Notes under the pieces: model-generated
Told to the model about the DNA's origin: nothing
The model's input: the letters and a program-made list of their open reading frames with translations, nothing else
Databases searched by the model: none
Shown here: piece by piece, positions 1 to 8,764 of the stretch
Layout: each line of letters opens with the position of its first letter
How positions within the stretch are numbered: position 1 is the first letter of the stretch
DNA from: Paenibacillus endophyticus
Lineage (GTDB): Bacteria > Bacillota > Bacilli > Paenibacillales > Paenibacillaceae
Assembly (NCBI RefSeq): GCF_014192395.1
Contig: NZ_JACHXW010000008.1
Coordinates: 207,858 to 271,857, forward strand
Direction: 5' to 3'
Length of the DNA: 64,000 bases
Made by a program: the position numbers and the translations under genes

Positions 1-27
1 GCCCGCCGTCTATGAAACGCTGTTAAC

Positions 28-75
28 AAAAATGGACCGCAGCCCGGGGTACTTCCTTCCCCGAGCAGCAGTCCA
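28..75 (-). terminator. Intrinsic terminator of the siderophore uptake operon
   Basis: Read on the minus strand, an outer stem (TGGAC at 33-37 with GTCCA at 71-75) encloses a CGGGG/CCCCG inner stem and is followed by a five-T run (A at 28-32 on the plus strand). It lies 15 bases past the stop codon of the binding protein gene, the last gene of the operon. Confidence 0.75.
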
Positions 76-89
76 CTTCATAACAGGTT

Positions 90-1052
90 TTACTTCGCGA
101 ATAGTTTTTCAGCATCATCCAAAGCCATGCGATGCCCAATAGATGAGTAATCCAGCCATTTCTGTCCGTCTAGCACATAAACATGGTTATTTTTCACGGC
201 TTTCAGATTTTGCCATACCCTATTAGTTGCAAGCTCGTCGAATCTGGCTTTCGCCTCGCTGCCTTTGCTAATAATGACAAAGATGGCATCCGCGTCAAAA
301 TCAGGCAGCACCTCTTGTGAAATTACGGCGTAGGGCTCTTCAGTTATTTTCTCCACGCCAGCTGCCGGATTAAGAGCAAGATCCTCGAATAGAATAGGTC
401 CTAAGGGACGTTTCATCCCCATCACCCGCAGCTCCTTTGCCGTCATGCGAATAGCCATCACTTTCGCGTCTTTCCCCAGCTCCGTGTGGATCAATGTTTG
501 GACATGCTCTGCTTGATCGGCGTACTCCTTTATGAACGCTTCCGCTTCCTTCTCTTTGCCGACATGCTGAGCGATTCGGTTCAGATGGTCGCGCCAAGTC
601 CCTTGATCCATATCAATGCTGATTGATGGTGCGATCTTCTCGAACTTTGCTTGATCATCGCCGGAGTAAACCTCGTCCAAATAAATAACATCCGGCTTCA
701 GCGCCAATACGGATTCCATGTCAGGATCCGTTACGACGCCAAGCTTAGCAACACCCTGCAGCTGATCAACAACATGCGGAAGAAAGTCCTTTGCATCCCC
801 GCCGACAACCGAGCCTGCAGGTTTAATGCCGAGCGCGAGCAAATTATTCGTAATATGGATCGACATCGACGCGATTTTGGCATTTGCATCATGGGCTGCC
901 GTTCCCGTGTCTGTAGCCGTCGACTCGGTCGGTGCCTGCGATGGAGCTTCCTGCTCAGCTGCCTGCTGATTGGATGGGGCCGTGTCGCCACATGCGGATA
1001 AAACAACGAAAACAATAAGCGAAACGAACAAAGCAAGCCATTTTCTATTCAT
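90..1052 (-). CDS. Iron-siderophore ABC transporter substrate-binding lipoprotein
   Basis: A 320-residue extracytoplasmic binding protein of the FecB/FhuD/FeuA class, expected to capture a ferric siderophore and deliver it to the two FecCD permeases encoded just upstream. The start is the ATG at 1050-1052, which has a GGAGGA site a few bases before it; the longer open frame up to 1151 overlaps the permease gene. Residues 1-21 form a lipoprotein signal with lipobox LSAC, so the protein should be anchored to the outer face of the membrane. The body has the two-lobe periplasmic-binding pattern (conserved segments LALKPDVIYLDE and QEVLPDFDADAIFVI). Only one base separates it from the permease stop codon. 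No ATPase gene lies in this operon, so a shared FhuC-type ATPase elsewhere is likely. The exact siderophore cannot be told. Confidence 0.9.
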   Translation of the reverse strand: MNRKWLALFVSLIVFVVLSACGDTAPSNQQAAEQEAPSQAPTESTATDTGTAAHDANAKIASMSIHITNNLLALGIKPAGSVVGGDAKDFLPHVVDQLQGVAKLGVVTDPDMESVLALKPDVIYLDEVYSGDDQAKFEKIAPSISIDMDQGTWRDHLNRIAQHVGKEKEAEAFIKEYADQAEHVQTLIHTELGKDAKVMAIRMTAKELRVMGMKRPLGPILFEDLALNPAAGVEKITEEPYAVISQEVLPDFDADAIFVIISKGSEAKARFDELATNRVWQNLKAVKNNHVYVLDGQKWLDYSSIGHRMALDDAEKLFAK

Positions 1053-1053
1053 G

Positions 1054-2091
1054 TTAACGATTCCTCCGAGAGTTTGGTTTGGACTGCAAGAGCAAATACA
1101 AGAAATAAGGTCCTCCGATTGCTGCCACGACAACGCCTGCAGGTATGGCATTCGGCTGAAAGAGAGATCTGCCTACCGTATCTGCAACGACTAGAATGAC
1201 AAGTCCGATAAGCCCTGCAATCGGCAAAAAATGACGATGCTGCGGACCCGCCAGCCGCCTTGCGATATGCGGTGCGATTAATCCGATAAAGCCGATTCCA
1301 CCGGCCATCGATACGCTTGCGCAGGCTAAAGCTACAGCAAAGATCGTCAGCAGCAAGCGGCTTCGCCCAACAGGGCTGCCGACGCCCATAGCTGTCTCAT
1401 CTCCCAGCGCGAATAAATCGAGCGAGCGGGAGCGCATATAAATAAGGGGTACAAACAAGGCAATCCAAGGGAGCAGCGCCAGCACATTCACCCATTCTCT
1501 TCCCCATACGCTGCCAGCAAGCCATCTCGCCGCAAAAGCGTAAGTGTCCTCGTCAAGCCGAAGCGATAGAAATAACGTAAAAGCGCTGACGCCGGCCTCA
1601 ACTGCGATGCCGACCAGCAGCAGCCGGATCGGTATTAACCCTTTAAATCGATCAAAGGCAAGCATGAAGATCAATACTGCGATCAGAATCCCGCCAGCAA
1701 ACGTAAACAACGGAATGAGCAGCGCAGCCGGACCTTCCATATTTCTGAAAAAAGAGACATACACTATCAATCCCAGTGCAGCACCCGCATGGATGCCGAG
1801 AATGCCCGGATCGGCTAGCGAATTGCGTGACACTCCCTGCAATACCGCGCCTGAAATGCCCAGCCCGATACCTGCAAGCACGGTCACAACGATACGGGGA
1901 AGCCTGTATTCGAATAGAATAAGTTTCTCGTCCGCGGTTCCCCCGCCAAGAAGCGTTCGCCATATCGCTTCAGTTGACAGTCGAATCGTTCCTGTATTTA
2001 GGCTTACGATGACGACGGCAGCCGCTGCTGCCAATAGAACAATCGCGACTACGATTGCTTTGGCTGTTCTTTTCTGCTCTACGCTTGCCAT
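1054..2091 (-). CDS. FecCD-family siderophore ABC transporter permease
   Basis: A 345-residue membrane protein of the FecCD/BtuC family, one half of the channel for ferric siderophore import. It shows the usual pattern of about nine to ten hydrophobic segments, the family signature GISGAVLQGVSRNSLADPGILG near residue 80-100, and the C-terminal GGIGFIGLIAPHIAR segment that contacts the ATPase. Start at 2091 is supported by a GGGAG site. It is separated by one base from the preceding permease gene and by one base from the binding-protein gene, so all three are translated from one message. The pair of permeases should form a heterodimer. Confidence 0.92.
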   Translation of the reverse strand: MASVEQKRTAKAIVVAIVLLAAAAAVVIVSLNTGTIRLSTEAIWRTLLGGGTADEKLILFEYRLPRIVVTVLAGIGLGISGAVLQGVSRNSLADPGILGIHAGAALGLIVYVSFFRNMEGPAALLIPLFTFAGGILIAVLIFMLAFDRFKGLIPIRLLLVGIAVEAGVSAFTLFLSLRLDEDTYAFAARWLAGSVWGREWVNVLALLPWIALFVPLIYMRSRSLDLFALGDETAMGVGSPVGRSRLLLTIFAVALACASVSMAGGIGFIGLIAPHIARRLAGPQHRHFLPIAGLIGLVILVVADTVGRSLFQPNAIPAGVVVAAIGGPYFLYLLLQSKPNSRRNR

Positions 2092-2092
2092 A

Positions 2093-3097
2093 CTAAAGCT
2101 CCCGCCTTTCTTGACGGGCTAAATAAAGGAAAAACGGCACGCCTACCAACGCTACCATCGCACCGATCGCAAATTCACGGGGAGGGTTTACCATGCGAGA
2201 GGCGTAATCCGCCCAGATGAGCAATGTCCCGCCTAACAAAGCAGAGAAAGGAATGAGCATTCGGTAGTCCACGCCTACAATCCGTCTAGCGATATGCGGC
2301 ACCACAAGGCCTACAAAACCGATCGAGCCAGCTACCGCCACGGAGGAACCGGCTAGCATAACCGCAGCCGTCATGCCCAGCACCTTCACTGTTTTCGTAT
2401 GTACGCCGAGACTTGCTGCCGTCTCATCGCCAAGCGACAGGAATGATATCGATCTGCCCATTGCCGACGCGCCAGCAATGACGATCAGTACAATTGGGGC
2501 GAGCAGCTTCAGGTGCTCCCATTTCACGCCGGCGACGCCGCCTGCATACCAGAAAGCAAGGTCCTGGCTCAGCTCGTAATAAATCGCAATGCCGCTGCTG
2601 AAGGAATGAAGAATAGCTGCAATGACGGCGCCGGCTATTGTTAATCGGATCGAATGAAGCCCTCCTTGCGTGGCTGTTCCGAGAAGAACGATAAGCAGCG
2701 TGCTGATCGCAGCACCCGCGAAAGACATGAGAATAAGCTCCCAATATGAGATACCCGGCAAAAAGGCAAAGCAAAGCGCTACTACAAAAGCTGCGCCTGC
2801 GTTTACGCCAAGAATGCCTGTATCTGCCAAGGGATTGCGCGTGACGCCTTGCATTAGAGCGCCTGCTGCTGCAAATGCCATTCCTGTCACGGCGGCTCCA
2901 AGCACGCGAGGAAGCCTATACTCATGCATGATTTGATGAGCGGTCAATTCCGGGTCATATGCGAACACGGAGCCCCATACGACAGCTAAGCTAAACGCCT
3001 TCGCGCCGAAGGAAACCGCTACGCCTATCGATAGGAGAAGCACGACCGCAGCCGCTGCAAACCACAATCCTGTTATACGTGCATGATTTATCTTCAT
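2093..3097 (-). CDS. FecCD-family siderophore ABC transporter permease
   Basis: A 334-residue FecCD-type permease and partner of the next gene. It has the family signature AAGALMQGVTRNPLADTGILG and the ATPase-contact segment GSIGFVGLVVPHIAR. I chose the ATG at 3097 (GAGAGG seven bases upstream); the open frame extends to 3151 but that start lies inside the Fur box. It is the first gene of the uptake operon, and the Fur box at 3136-3150 sits just upstream of it, so the operon is expected to be iron-repressed. Confidence 0.9.
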   Translation of the reverse strand: MKINHARITGLWFAAAAVVLLLSIGVAVSFGAKAFSLAVVWGSVFAYDPELTAHQIMHEYRLPRVLGAAVTGMAFAAAGALMQGVTRNPLADTGILGVNAGAAFVVALCFAFLPGISYWELILMSFAGAAISTLLIVLLGTATQGGLHSIRLTIAGAVIAAILHSFSSGIAIYYELSQDLAFWYAGGVAGVKWEHLKLLAPIVLIVIAGASAMGRSISFLSLGDETAASLGVHTKTVKVLGMTAAVMLAGSSVAVAGSIGFVGLVVPHIARRIVGVDYRMLIPFSALLGGTLLIWADYASRMVNPPREFAIGAMVALVGVPFFLYLARQERREL

Positions 3098-3135
3098 TTG
3101 ATAGCCTCTCGTGCCCCTCCTTTGATCGATAATAC

Positions 3136-3150
3136 TGATAATCATTATCA
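3136..3150. promoter_or_regulatory. Fur box upstream of the siderophore permease/binding protein operon
   Basis: TGATAATCATTATCA is a perfect match to the Bacillus 7-1-7 Fur consensus (TGATAAT-N-ATTATCA). It lies 39 bases before the first permease start, where it would cover or abut the promoter. Confidence 0.92.
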
Positions 3151-3242
3151 TTATTTTATTATAGCTTTCCCGCTTTGTCCGTACATGACATAATTCAAGA
3201 TTCCCTCATGGATAATTTCAAGATTGCTTCCGCGAGCAGCTG

Positions 3243-4856
3243 TCAGACGATCAGCAGCCGCTCTGCTTCTTCTAATTGTTGGTCAATACCGTGAGGCGCA
3301 TACACGATCCACTTCTCCCACTCCAAAAAACGAAGTTTCTGCGCCCTTACAGCAGGATGGTTCTTCCAATTCGAATTGGTCTCCAGAAGATGCAGCACCC
3401 GCTGGTAATCAAGCATAGTCTCGCATACGAGGAACATATAATCCGATTCGAAATCAGTGATTTCATCCGGTTTGATGGAAATCCAGTTAAAACCGGTGCC
3501 GATCCGGTGCATGGCTTGGACGTTCGCGATGCGATCCGGCATGGCCATCCCTAGAGAACGATAGAACACATGGCCAATATTTCTTGTCCCGTACATTCTG
3601 AGATCGTTTTTGCGGACAACACAAATCGCAGCGGAGGCCTCACCGACCGATGCCTTCACCTTTTTCCGTATCCGGTCAGCTTTTTGATTGTGGGCATCCA
3701 CCCATTGCAGCGATTCTTGACGCCTATCGACAAGCTCGGCAATCTCGCAGTGATGAGTATAAATGTCTTTGCTTGCCCACGGAATGGGAACAATAGGCGC
3801 AATATCGTTAATATGGGCTTTCGCTTTGGCCAATACATTGTCCTTGCACACGATTAAATCAGGCTGCATGTCACTGAATGCTTGACGGCTCGTTTCCCAG
3901 GGTTCGGATTCATGCTTGGGCAGCGTTAGCGCCTTCGTAACGAGCGGCATGTAGCGGTGCACCTGCGCTGCGCAAGGAACAATACCGAGCGTAAACAAAT
4001 GATCGGTATAGGGCGAAGAAAGAGATATGATGTTCAAATCTTGTTTTTTCGTATATATTGTCGGGGAATAGCCGTTCGTATCCTTAAAGCGGCGGCTGAA
4101 ATAAAACTCATCCACGTAGCCAACATCAGCTGCTATATCATTGACTGGCTTATTCGTCGTGAGAAGCATCTCTTTCGCTTTGTTCATACGCAGATGGGTC
4201 AAATAAGAAACGGGTGTTTTATCCATGGCTTTTTTGAAAATTTGCGAGTAATACGAGGGGTGAAGCCTTGCCAGCTCGGCCAGCTTATCGACCCTGATCT
4301 CCTCTCGATAATGGTTCTGCATATAGTCAAGCGTCGATCTCAGGCGGTCGGACAGCTCATTAGCCGCTGCCGGCCTCGCATGTTGAAGCAGGATCTGAAG
4401 CAAATCGGACAAATGCTGCTGGGCGAGCAGCGGACTTCTGCCTTGATCCTCGCCAGCCGCTAGCAGGTACAAATACCGCTTAAACAGGCTTCCGCTCAGC
4501 TGCAGCCTGCCTTCAAGCGGAAAGCTGAGCTCTCGCATGTAGGACCTGCCGGCATCCGTCTGCTCTGCCAATCGAAACCAATCAAAGGACACGACATACA
4601 GCTCGCTGTCCGGCTCCGTTGCGAGTTCAACCGACATGGTTTTGCCTGGAGGATATATAAAGAGAGCGTCCCTTTCAAAGCCGCATGATTGACCGTTGAC
4701 CGTCAGCCTGCCTGCACCCTGTGCCAAATAAAGCAAAGTATGCCGGGCTAACGGCGTAGAGCCGTCAACCCAGCTTGGTGCTTGAATGCCTTTTCCGGCA
4801 TGTCCAATCTCGAAGATAACGTCTTTCAACCAATAATGATGATCAAGCGTGCTCAT
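3243..4856 (-). CDS. Btr-like AraC-family regulator with C-terminal siderophore-binding domain
   Basis: A 537-residue protein with three parts: an N-terminal cupin-like AraC sensor region (about 1-150), two AraC helix-turn-helix motifs (about 165-265, including HPSYYSQIFKKAMDKTP and VGYVDEFYFSRRFKDTNGYSP), and a C-terminal periplasmic-binding-protein-like domain (about 275-537) without signal peptide. This is the architecture of Bacillus subtilis Btr, which senses ferric bacillibactin in the cytoplasm and activates the feu uptake genes. Its place directly upstream of a siderophore uptake operon in the same direction supports the same job here. It has its own Fur box at 4908-4922. A positive feedback loop, activated by the imported siderophore and vetoed by iron, is inferred. 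Confidence 0.9.
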   Translation of the reverse strand: MSTLDHHYWLKDVIFEIGHAGKGIQAPSWVDGSTPLARHTLLYLAQGAGRLTVNGQSCGFERDALFIYPPGKTMSVELATEPDSELYVVSFDWFRLAEQTDAGRSYMRELSFPLEGRLQLSGSLFKRYLYLLAAGEDQGRSPLLAQQHLSDLLQILLQHARPAAANELSDRLRSTLDYMQNHYREEIRVDKLAELARLHPSYYSQIFKKAMDKTPVSYLTHLRMNKAKEMLLTTNKPVNDIAADVGYVDEFYFSRRFKDTNGYSPTIYTKKQDLNIISLSSPYTDHLFTLGIVPCAAQVHRYMPLVTKALTLPKHESEPWETSRQAFSDMQPDLIVCKDNVLAKAKAHINDIAPIVPIPWASKDIYTHHCEIAELVDRRQESLQWVDAHNQKADRIRKKVKASVGEASAAICVVRKNDLRMYGTRNIGHVFYRSLGMAMPDRIANVQAMHRIGTGFNWISIKPDEITDFESDYMFLVCETMLDYQRVLHLLETNSNWKNHPAVRAQKLRFLEWEKWIVYAPHGIDQQLEEAERLLIV

Positions 4857-4907
4857 TTCAGCACCGCTCCTCTCAGCTGCTGCATCGCTGCTTTTGGCAG
4901 CAATAAT

Positions 4908-4922
4908 TGAAAATCATTATCA
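4908..4922. promoter_or_regulatory. Fur box upstream of the AraC-type regulator
   Basis: TGAAAATCATTATCA differs from the 7-1-7 Fur consensus at one position. It lies about 50 bases before the regulator start codon and after the stop codon of fabF, so it can only serve the regulator. Confidence 0.85.
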
Positions 4923-4947
4923 ATTGTAAACATTTGTCCCGTTTAAA

Positions 4948-6195
4948 TCAATCTATTTCAGCTGTATATTTCTTCAATATGATAACGGCATTATGGCCGC
5001 CGAAGCCAAACGAATTGGACATGCCGATCTCCATGTTCGCCTTGCGCGCCTTATTCGGCACATAATCGAGATCACAGGTTGGATCGGATTCTTCTTGATT
5101 GATCGTCGGCGGAATGATGCCCTCCTGCATGCTCTTCACCAATGCAATCGCCTCGGCTCCGCCTGCTGCGCCAAGCATATGACCGGTCATCGATTTATTC
5201 GCCGTAACCGGAATACGGCTGGCTAGCTCGCCGAACAGCTTCTTAATGGCTGCCGTTTCGGAACGGTCACCGATATCCGTACTCGTTGCATGCGCGCTGA
5301 TCACATCAATCTGATGCGGCTCCAGGCCTGCTTCGCGCAGCGCTGTTTTCATGGCTTGGTAAGCCCCTATCCCTTCAGGGTGCGTGGCTACCATATGGTA
5401 GGCGTCTGAGCTGGCTCCGTAGCCAATGACCTCGGCATGAATGCGAGCCCCTCTGCGCTGCGCATGAGTGAACGATTCCAGAATAAGAATGCCGGCGCCC
5501 TCCGCCATGACGAATCCGTCGCGACCCGCGTCGAAAGGCCGACTAGCCTGGCTAGGCTGTTCATTCCGTGTCGAGACGGAGGTCGCGTTGCCGAAGCTGG
5601 CTAGCGAAATATCCGTGATCGCGGCTTCCGAACCGCCTGCAATAACGACGTCCGCGCTGCCGGAGCGGATAAGCCTCCAAGCTTCGCCTATGGCCGTATT
5701 GCCAATCGAACAGGCGGTTACCGGCGCCATGGATGGACCCTGCGTGCCGAACCTGATGCTGATCATTGCCGCAGCCATGTTCGCGATCATCATAGGAACG
5801 AGGGTAGGACTAACCCGGTCCGGTCCTCTATCCTGCAATACCGCCGCTTGATCCAGCAGTGTTTGGATACCGCCGATTCCGGAGCCTACGTAAACGCCTA
5901 CGCGCTCGCGGTCCGTATCCGCCATAGAGAGCGCCGCATCAGCTAATGCCTGCTCAGCCGCCGCGACAGCGAACTGGCTGAAGCGGTCCATTCGGCGCGC
6001 ATCCTTGCGTCCGAACAGCGCTTCCGCATCAAAATCGCGAACGACACCGCCGATTTTTGATTTATGCTTACTTGTATCAAAGGCATCAATCCGGGATATT
6101 CCGGACATGCCGTTCACCAGCCCGTTCCAGAATTGCTCTACAGTGTTTCCTAAGGGCGATACAATACCCATTCCTGTTATGACTACACGCTCCAT
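4948..6195 (-). CDS. fabF: Beta-ketoacyl-ACP synthase II (FabF paralogue)
   Basis: A 415-residue KAS II enzyme that condenses malonyl-ACP with a growing acyl-ACP in fatty acid synthesis. The catalytic triad is intact at the usual places: Cys162 in TACSIGNTA, His302 in SAHATSTDIGD and His339 in TGHMLGAAGG (compare E. coli 163/303/340). The motif around the first histidine reads HAT rather than the common HGT. Start at 6195 has AAGGAGG seven bases upstream. No other fab gene is near, so this is probably an accessory paralogue and not the housekeeping copy. It is divergent from an XRE/MmyB-type regulator, whose ligand domain may sense lipids, which suggests local control. Confidence 0.93.
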   Translation of the reverse strand: MERVVITGMGIVSPLGNTVEQFWNGLVNGMSGISRIDAFDTSKHKSKIGGVVRDFDAEALFGRKDARRMDRFSQFAVAAAEQALADAALSMADTDRERVGVYVGSGIGGIQTLLDQAAVLQDRGPDRVSPTLVPMMIANMAAAMISIRFGTQGPSMAPVTACSIGNTAIGEAWRLIRSGSADVVIAGGSEAAITDISLASFGNATSVSTRNEQPSQASRPFDAGRDGFVMAEGAGILILESFTHAQRRGARIHAEVIGYGASSDAYHMVATHPEGIGAYQAMKTALREAGLEPHQIDVISAHATSTDIGDRSETAAIKKLFGELASRIPVTANKSMTGHMLGAAGGAEAIALVKSMQEGIIPPTINQEESDPTCDLDYVPNKARKANMEIGMSNSFGFGGHNAVIILKKYTAEID

Positions 6196-6253
6196 GCTAT
6201 TTCCTCCTTCGTTACTACCTTATAGTTAGTAGTTTGTCACAGCTTCTATCCTA

Positions 6254-6282
6254 TTACAAGTTGTCGTTTATTATAGTATAAT
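6254..6282 (+). promoter_or_regulatory. Sigma-A-type promoter of the MmyB-type regulator
   Basis: TTACAA (6254-6259) and TATAAT (6277-6282) are separated by exactly 17 bases, 37 bases before the regulator start. The neighbouring short inverted repeat ACTAC-N10-GTAGT at 6214-6233, close to the fabF start, is a candidate operator. Confidence 0.7.
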
Positions 6283-6318
6283 GAGTACCACTATAACAGG
6301 CTGGAAGGGTTGCCGGAT

Positions 6319-7164
6319 ATGATTAACCAAGAAACAAGGTTGCAAGCTTTATCTTCGTTCTTAAAATCAAAGCGTGCCAAACTATCGCCTGAGGCTGCCG
6401 GATTTCCTGTTGGCACTCGCCGTAGGACGCCTGGCCTTCGGCGCGAGGAGGTTGCGCAGTTGGCCGGTGTAAGCCCAACCTGGTATACGTGGCTCGAGCA
6501 AGGCCGGGCGATTAAGGTTTCCGGCTCCGTTCTTGAATGCGTAGCAGTCGCGCTGCAGTTGAACGACGATGAGCGAAAATATTTATATGCATTAGCTATG
6601 GAGGCAAGTCATGTTGCCCCTCCCTTGCATGAGGATCATTCAGAGATAACGCCTTCCTTAAGGCATATTTTGCAGGAGCTGCGATTCTGTCCAACCATTA
6701 TCTCTGATCGGCGCTGCCAGATTGTCGGCTGGAACGCGGCTGCCTCGCATGTATTCATGGATTTCGAAACGATTCCGGCTGAGCAGCGCAATATGATAAG
6801 GCTGCTGTTCACGCGGAAAGAGCTGCGCAGGCTGGCAGGCAACTGGGAGCATTTCGTCGGAGGCTTTCTAGCTATCTTCCGCGCTTACTATGGTCAATAT
6901 GTTCAGGATGATTGGTATGAGCGGTTTATTGAGGAAATGAAGAACAGCCATCCGGACTTTCAATATTTATGGGAGCAAAGTCAGGTTAGCTCTGCACCGG
7001 ATGTACTGCTGGAATTTCGTCACGCGAAGGCGGGGAAAATGCTGTTTCACCTCACCTCGTTCCAGGTGCAGGGAAATGCGGATTTGCGATGCAGCGTGTA
7101 TACGCCGGCGCCCGAGACTTCAACGGAAACGAAGCTGCGCCGGCTGATGGAGAAGCAGGAGTAA
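6319..7164 (+). CDS. XRE-family regulator with MmyB-like ligand-binding domain
   Basis: A 281-residue DNA-binding protein. Residues about 10-80 hold an XRE helix-turn-helix with the family hallmark RRRTPGLRREEVAQLAGVS and TWYTWLEQGR; residues about 105-265 form the MmyB/MltR-like ligand-binding domain. The ATG at 6319 is chosen because GGAAGGG lies nine bases before it; the TTG at 6310 would be too close to that site. Such regulators commonly sit next to and control a divergent gene, here fabF. A structurally studied relative is reported, from memory, to bind a fatty acid, which would suit a fabF neighbour; this is inference. Confidence 0.88.
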   Translation: MINQETRLQALSSFLKSKRAKLSPEAAGFPVGTRRRTPGLRREEVAQLAGVSPTWYTWLEQGRAIKVSGSVLECVAVALQLNDDERKYLYALAMEASHVAPPLHEDHSEITPSLRHILQELRFCPTIISDRRCQIVGWNAAASHVFMDFETIPAEQRNMIRLLFTRKELRRLAGNWEHFVGGFLAIFRAYYGQYVQDDWYERFIEEMKNSHPDFQYLWEQSQVSSAPDVLLEFRHAKAGKMLFHLTSFQVQGNADLRCSVYTPAPETSTETKLRRLMEKQE

Positions 7165-7202
7165 CCTATGCTTCGAATTCGCTGTTTCATATGATTGAAC
7201 CG

Positions 7203-7799
7203 TTATCCAAATGGAATAATTCGTGAACAGATTCGGTTCACAAGCAGATGGTCATGACTGATGACAAGCAAGCCGATTTGACGTTTGCTTGCTATCTCCA
7301 GGACGGTATGCCAGATTTGAGCCTGCGTGACCGCATCCAGCATCGTCGTCATTTCATCGGCAATTAGAAACTTGGTGTTCGGGCCAAGCGCCCTTGCTAT
7401 ACAGCAGCGCTGCAGCTCGCCGCCTGATAATTCGTTCGGATAACGCCGAAGCCAATCGTCTTTAATGCCTAGCGCATCCAGAAGCGGAGCATCGGGTGAC
7501 CAGCCCTCCGTTAATGTCCGGGCCATGCTCCATCTCGGGTTAACAGCACGCTCCGGATGCTGGAATATCATCTGGACCGGGTCATAGCCCGTATGATTCG
7601 GGCTGCGTCCCGGAACGCTCACTTCACCTGTCAATGGCTTCTCATATCCGGCCAGCAGTCTTCCCAGCGACGTTTTGCCGCTGCCGCTTGGACCGATCAA
7701 ACCGACCGATTCGCCGGGCTGGATCGCAATGTCATAGTCGCTGAACAGCCACGGCCCATTCCCGTAGCGCCAGCCGATGCCTTTTCCTTCAAGTCGCAT
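7203..7799 (-). CDS. nikE: Nickel ABC transporter ATPase, NikE/DppF type
   Basis: A 198-residue ATPase with Walker A GPSGSGKTS (about 37-45), Q-loop FQHPERAVNP, signature LSGGELQR and Walker B FLIADEMT, followed by the switch histidine in ISHDH. It is short for the family because it lacks the C-terminal oligopeptide-binding extension seen in NikD here. It is the last gene of the nickel operon, overlaps nikD by 11 bases, and pairs with NikD to power NikBC. Nickel as substrate rests on the linked nikR gene. Confidence 0.87.
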   Translation of the reverse strand: MRLEGKGIGWRYGNGPWLFSDYDIAIQPGESVGLIGPSGSGKTSLGRLLAGYEKPLTGEVSVPGRSPNHTGYDPVQMIFQHPERAVNPRWSMARTLTEGWSPDAPLLDALGIKDDWLRRYPNELSGGELQRCCIARALGPNTKFLIADEMTTMLDAVTQAQIWHTVLEIASKRQIGLLVISHDHLLVNRICSRIIPFG

Positions 7800-8712
7800 G
7801 GAGGCACCTCACCGTTCCGCCTCTTAGCTGGCGCGGCTCGGGTTGCTTCGACATGCAGGAATCAACAGCCGACATGCAGCGGTCAGCAAAAAGGCAGCCT
7901 TGCAGGTCCATGCTCTTAGAGGGCTGGCTTCCGGCAATCGGAATAAAGCCGTTGCCCGGCAGTGCCTGCCATAATGCTTTACTGTAAGGATGACGCAGCT
8001 GCTCGCCTTCACCCTGGAAATCACTTGCTGGCGCGACCTCTACAACCGCCCCCGCGTAAATAACCGCTACTCTATTCGCGATTTGGATGGCCGCTTCGAT
8101 ATCATGCGTGATGAACAGTACCGCACAGCCCTCCTCTGCCAGCTGCTTGAAGTGGCTCAATGCTTCCGCAACGTCCGCGGGATGCATGCCTGGCGTCGGC
8201 TCATCCGCAATGATCAGCCGTGAGCGGCTATGAGCAGCCGTTGATACGAGCACTTTGCGTGCCATACCGCCAGAGAGCTGGAAAGGAAACAACCGATTGA
8301 CATGCTCTCCCAGTCCCAATCGCTTGAATAGGCCTTTCCGTTCACTTGCCTGTGCCTTGCCGTCAAGCTTCGTCTGAAGCTGGCTTCCTACGCGCATAAG
8401 CGGATTCAAGTAGGTCACCGATTGCGGTACAAGCGCAATCTCATTGCCTCGGTATTGCCTGAGCAAGTGTTCATCCAGCAGCTCTCCGCCATATCGGATG
8501 CTTCCGGAATAAACGGCATTAGCCGGAAGAATGCCCATGATCGCGTGCGCGAGCAGGCTTTTCCCCGAACCGCTTGCGCCTACCACAGCAACGATCTCGC
8601 CTTCATTGACAGCCAAGTCCAGATTCTCCATGACGGTGACCGTCTGCTGCCGGCTGCCTTTTGTATATTGCAGGAATGATATTGATAATTGCGTTACCTC
8701 TAAGAGTGCCAT
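7789..8712 (-). CDS. nikD: Nickel ABC transporter ATPase, NikD/DppD type
   Basis: A 307-residue ATPase with Walker A GASGSGKS (about 41-48), signature LSGGMARK, Walker B LIIADEPTPG and switch histidine in ITHD. The C-terminal 60 residues (GCLFADRCMSAVDSCMSKQPEPR) are the cysteine-bearing oligopeptide/dipeptide transporter extension; in this family the cysteines may bind an iron-sulfur cluster. Start at 8712 has GGAGGAGG eight bases upstream. It follows nikC by about 50 bases and overlaps nikE. Confidence 0.88.
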   Translation of the reverse strand: MALLEVTQLSISFLQYTKGSRQQTVTVMENLDLAVNEGEIVAVVGASGSGKSLLAHAIMGILPANAVYSGSIRYGGELLDEHLLRQYRGNEIALVPQSVTYLNPLMRVGSQLQTKLDGKAQASERKGLFKRLGLGEHVNRLFPFQLSGGMARKVLVSTAAHSRSRLIIADEPTPGMHPADVAEALSHFKQLAEEGCAVLFITHDIEAAIQIANRVAVIYAGAVVEVAPASDFQGEGEQLRHPYSKALWQALPGNGFIPIAGSQPSKSMDLQGCLFADRCMSAVDSCMSKQPEPRQLRGGTVRCLHAT

Positions 8713-8764
8713 CGAGCCAGCCTCCTCCTCTCCATATGGGCCCTACTGATCCCAAACCTAAATG

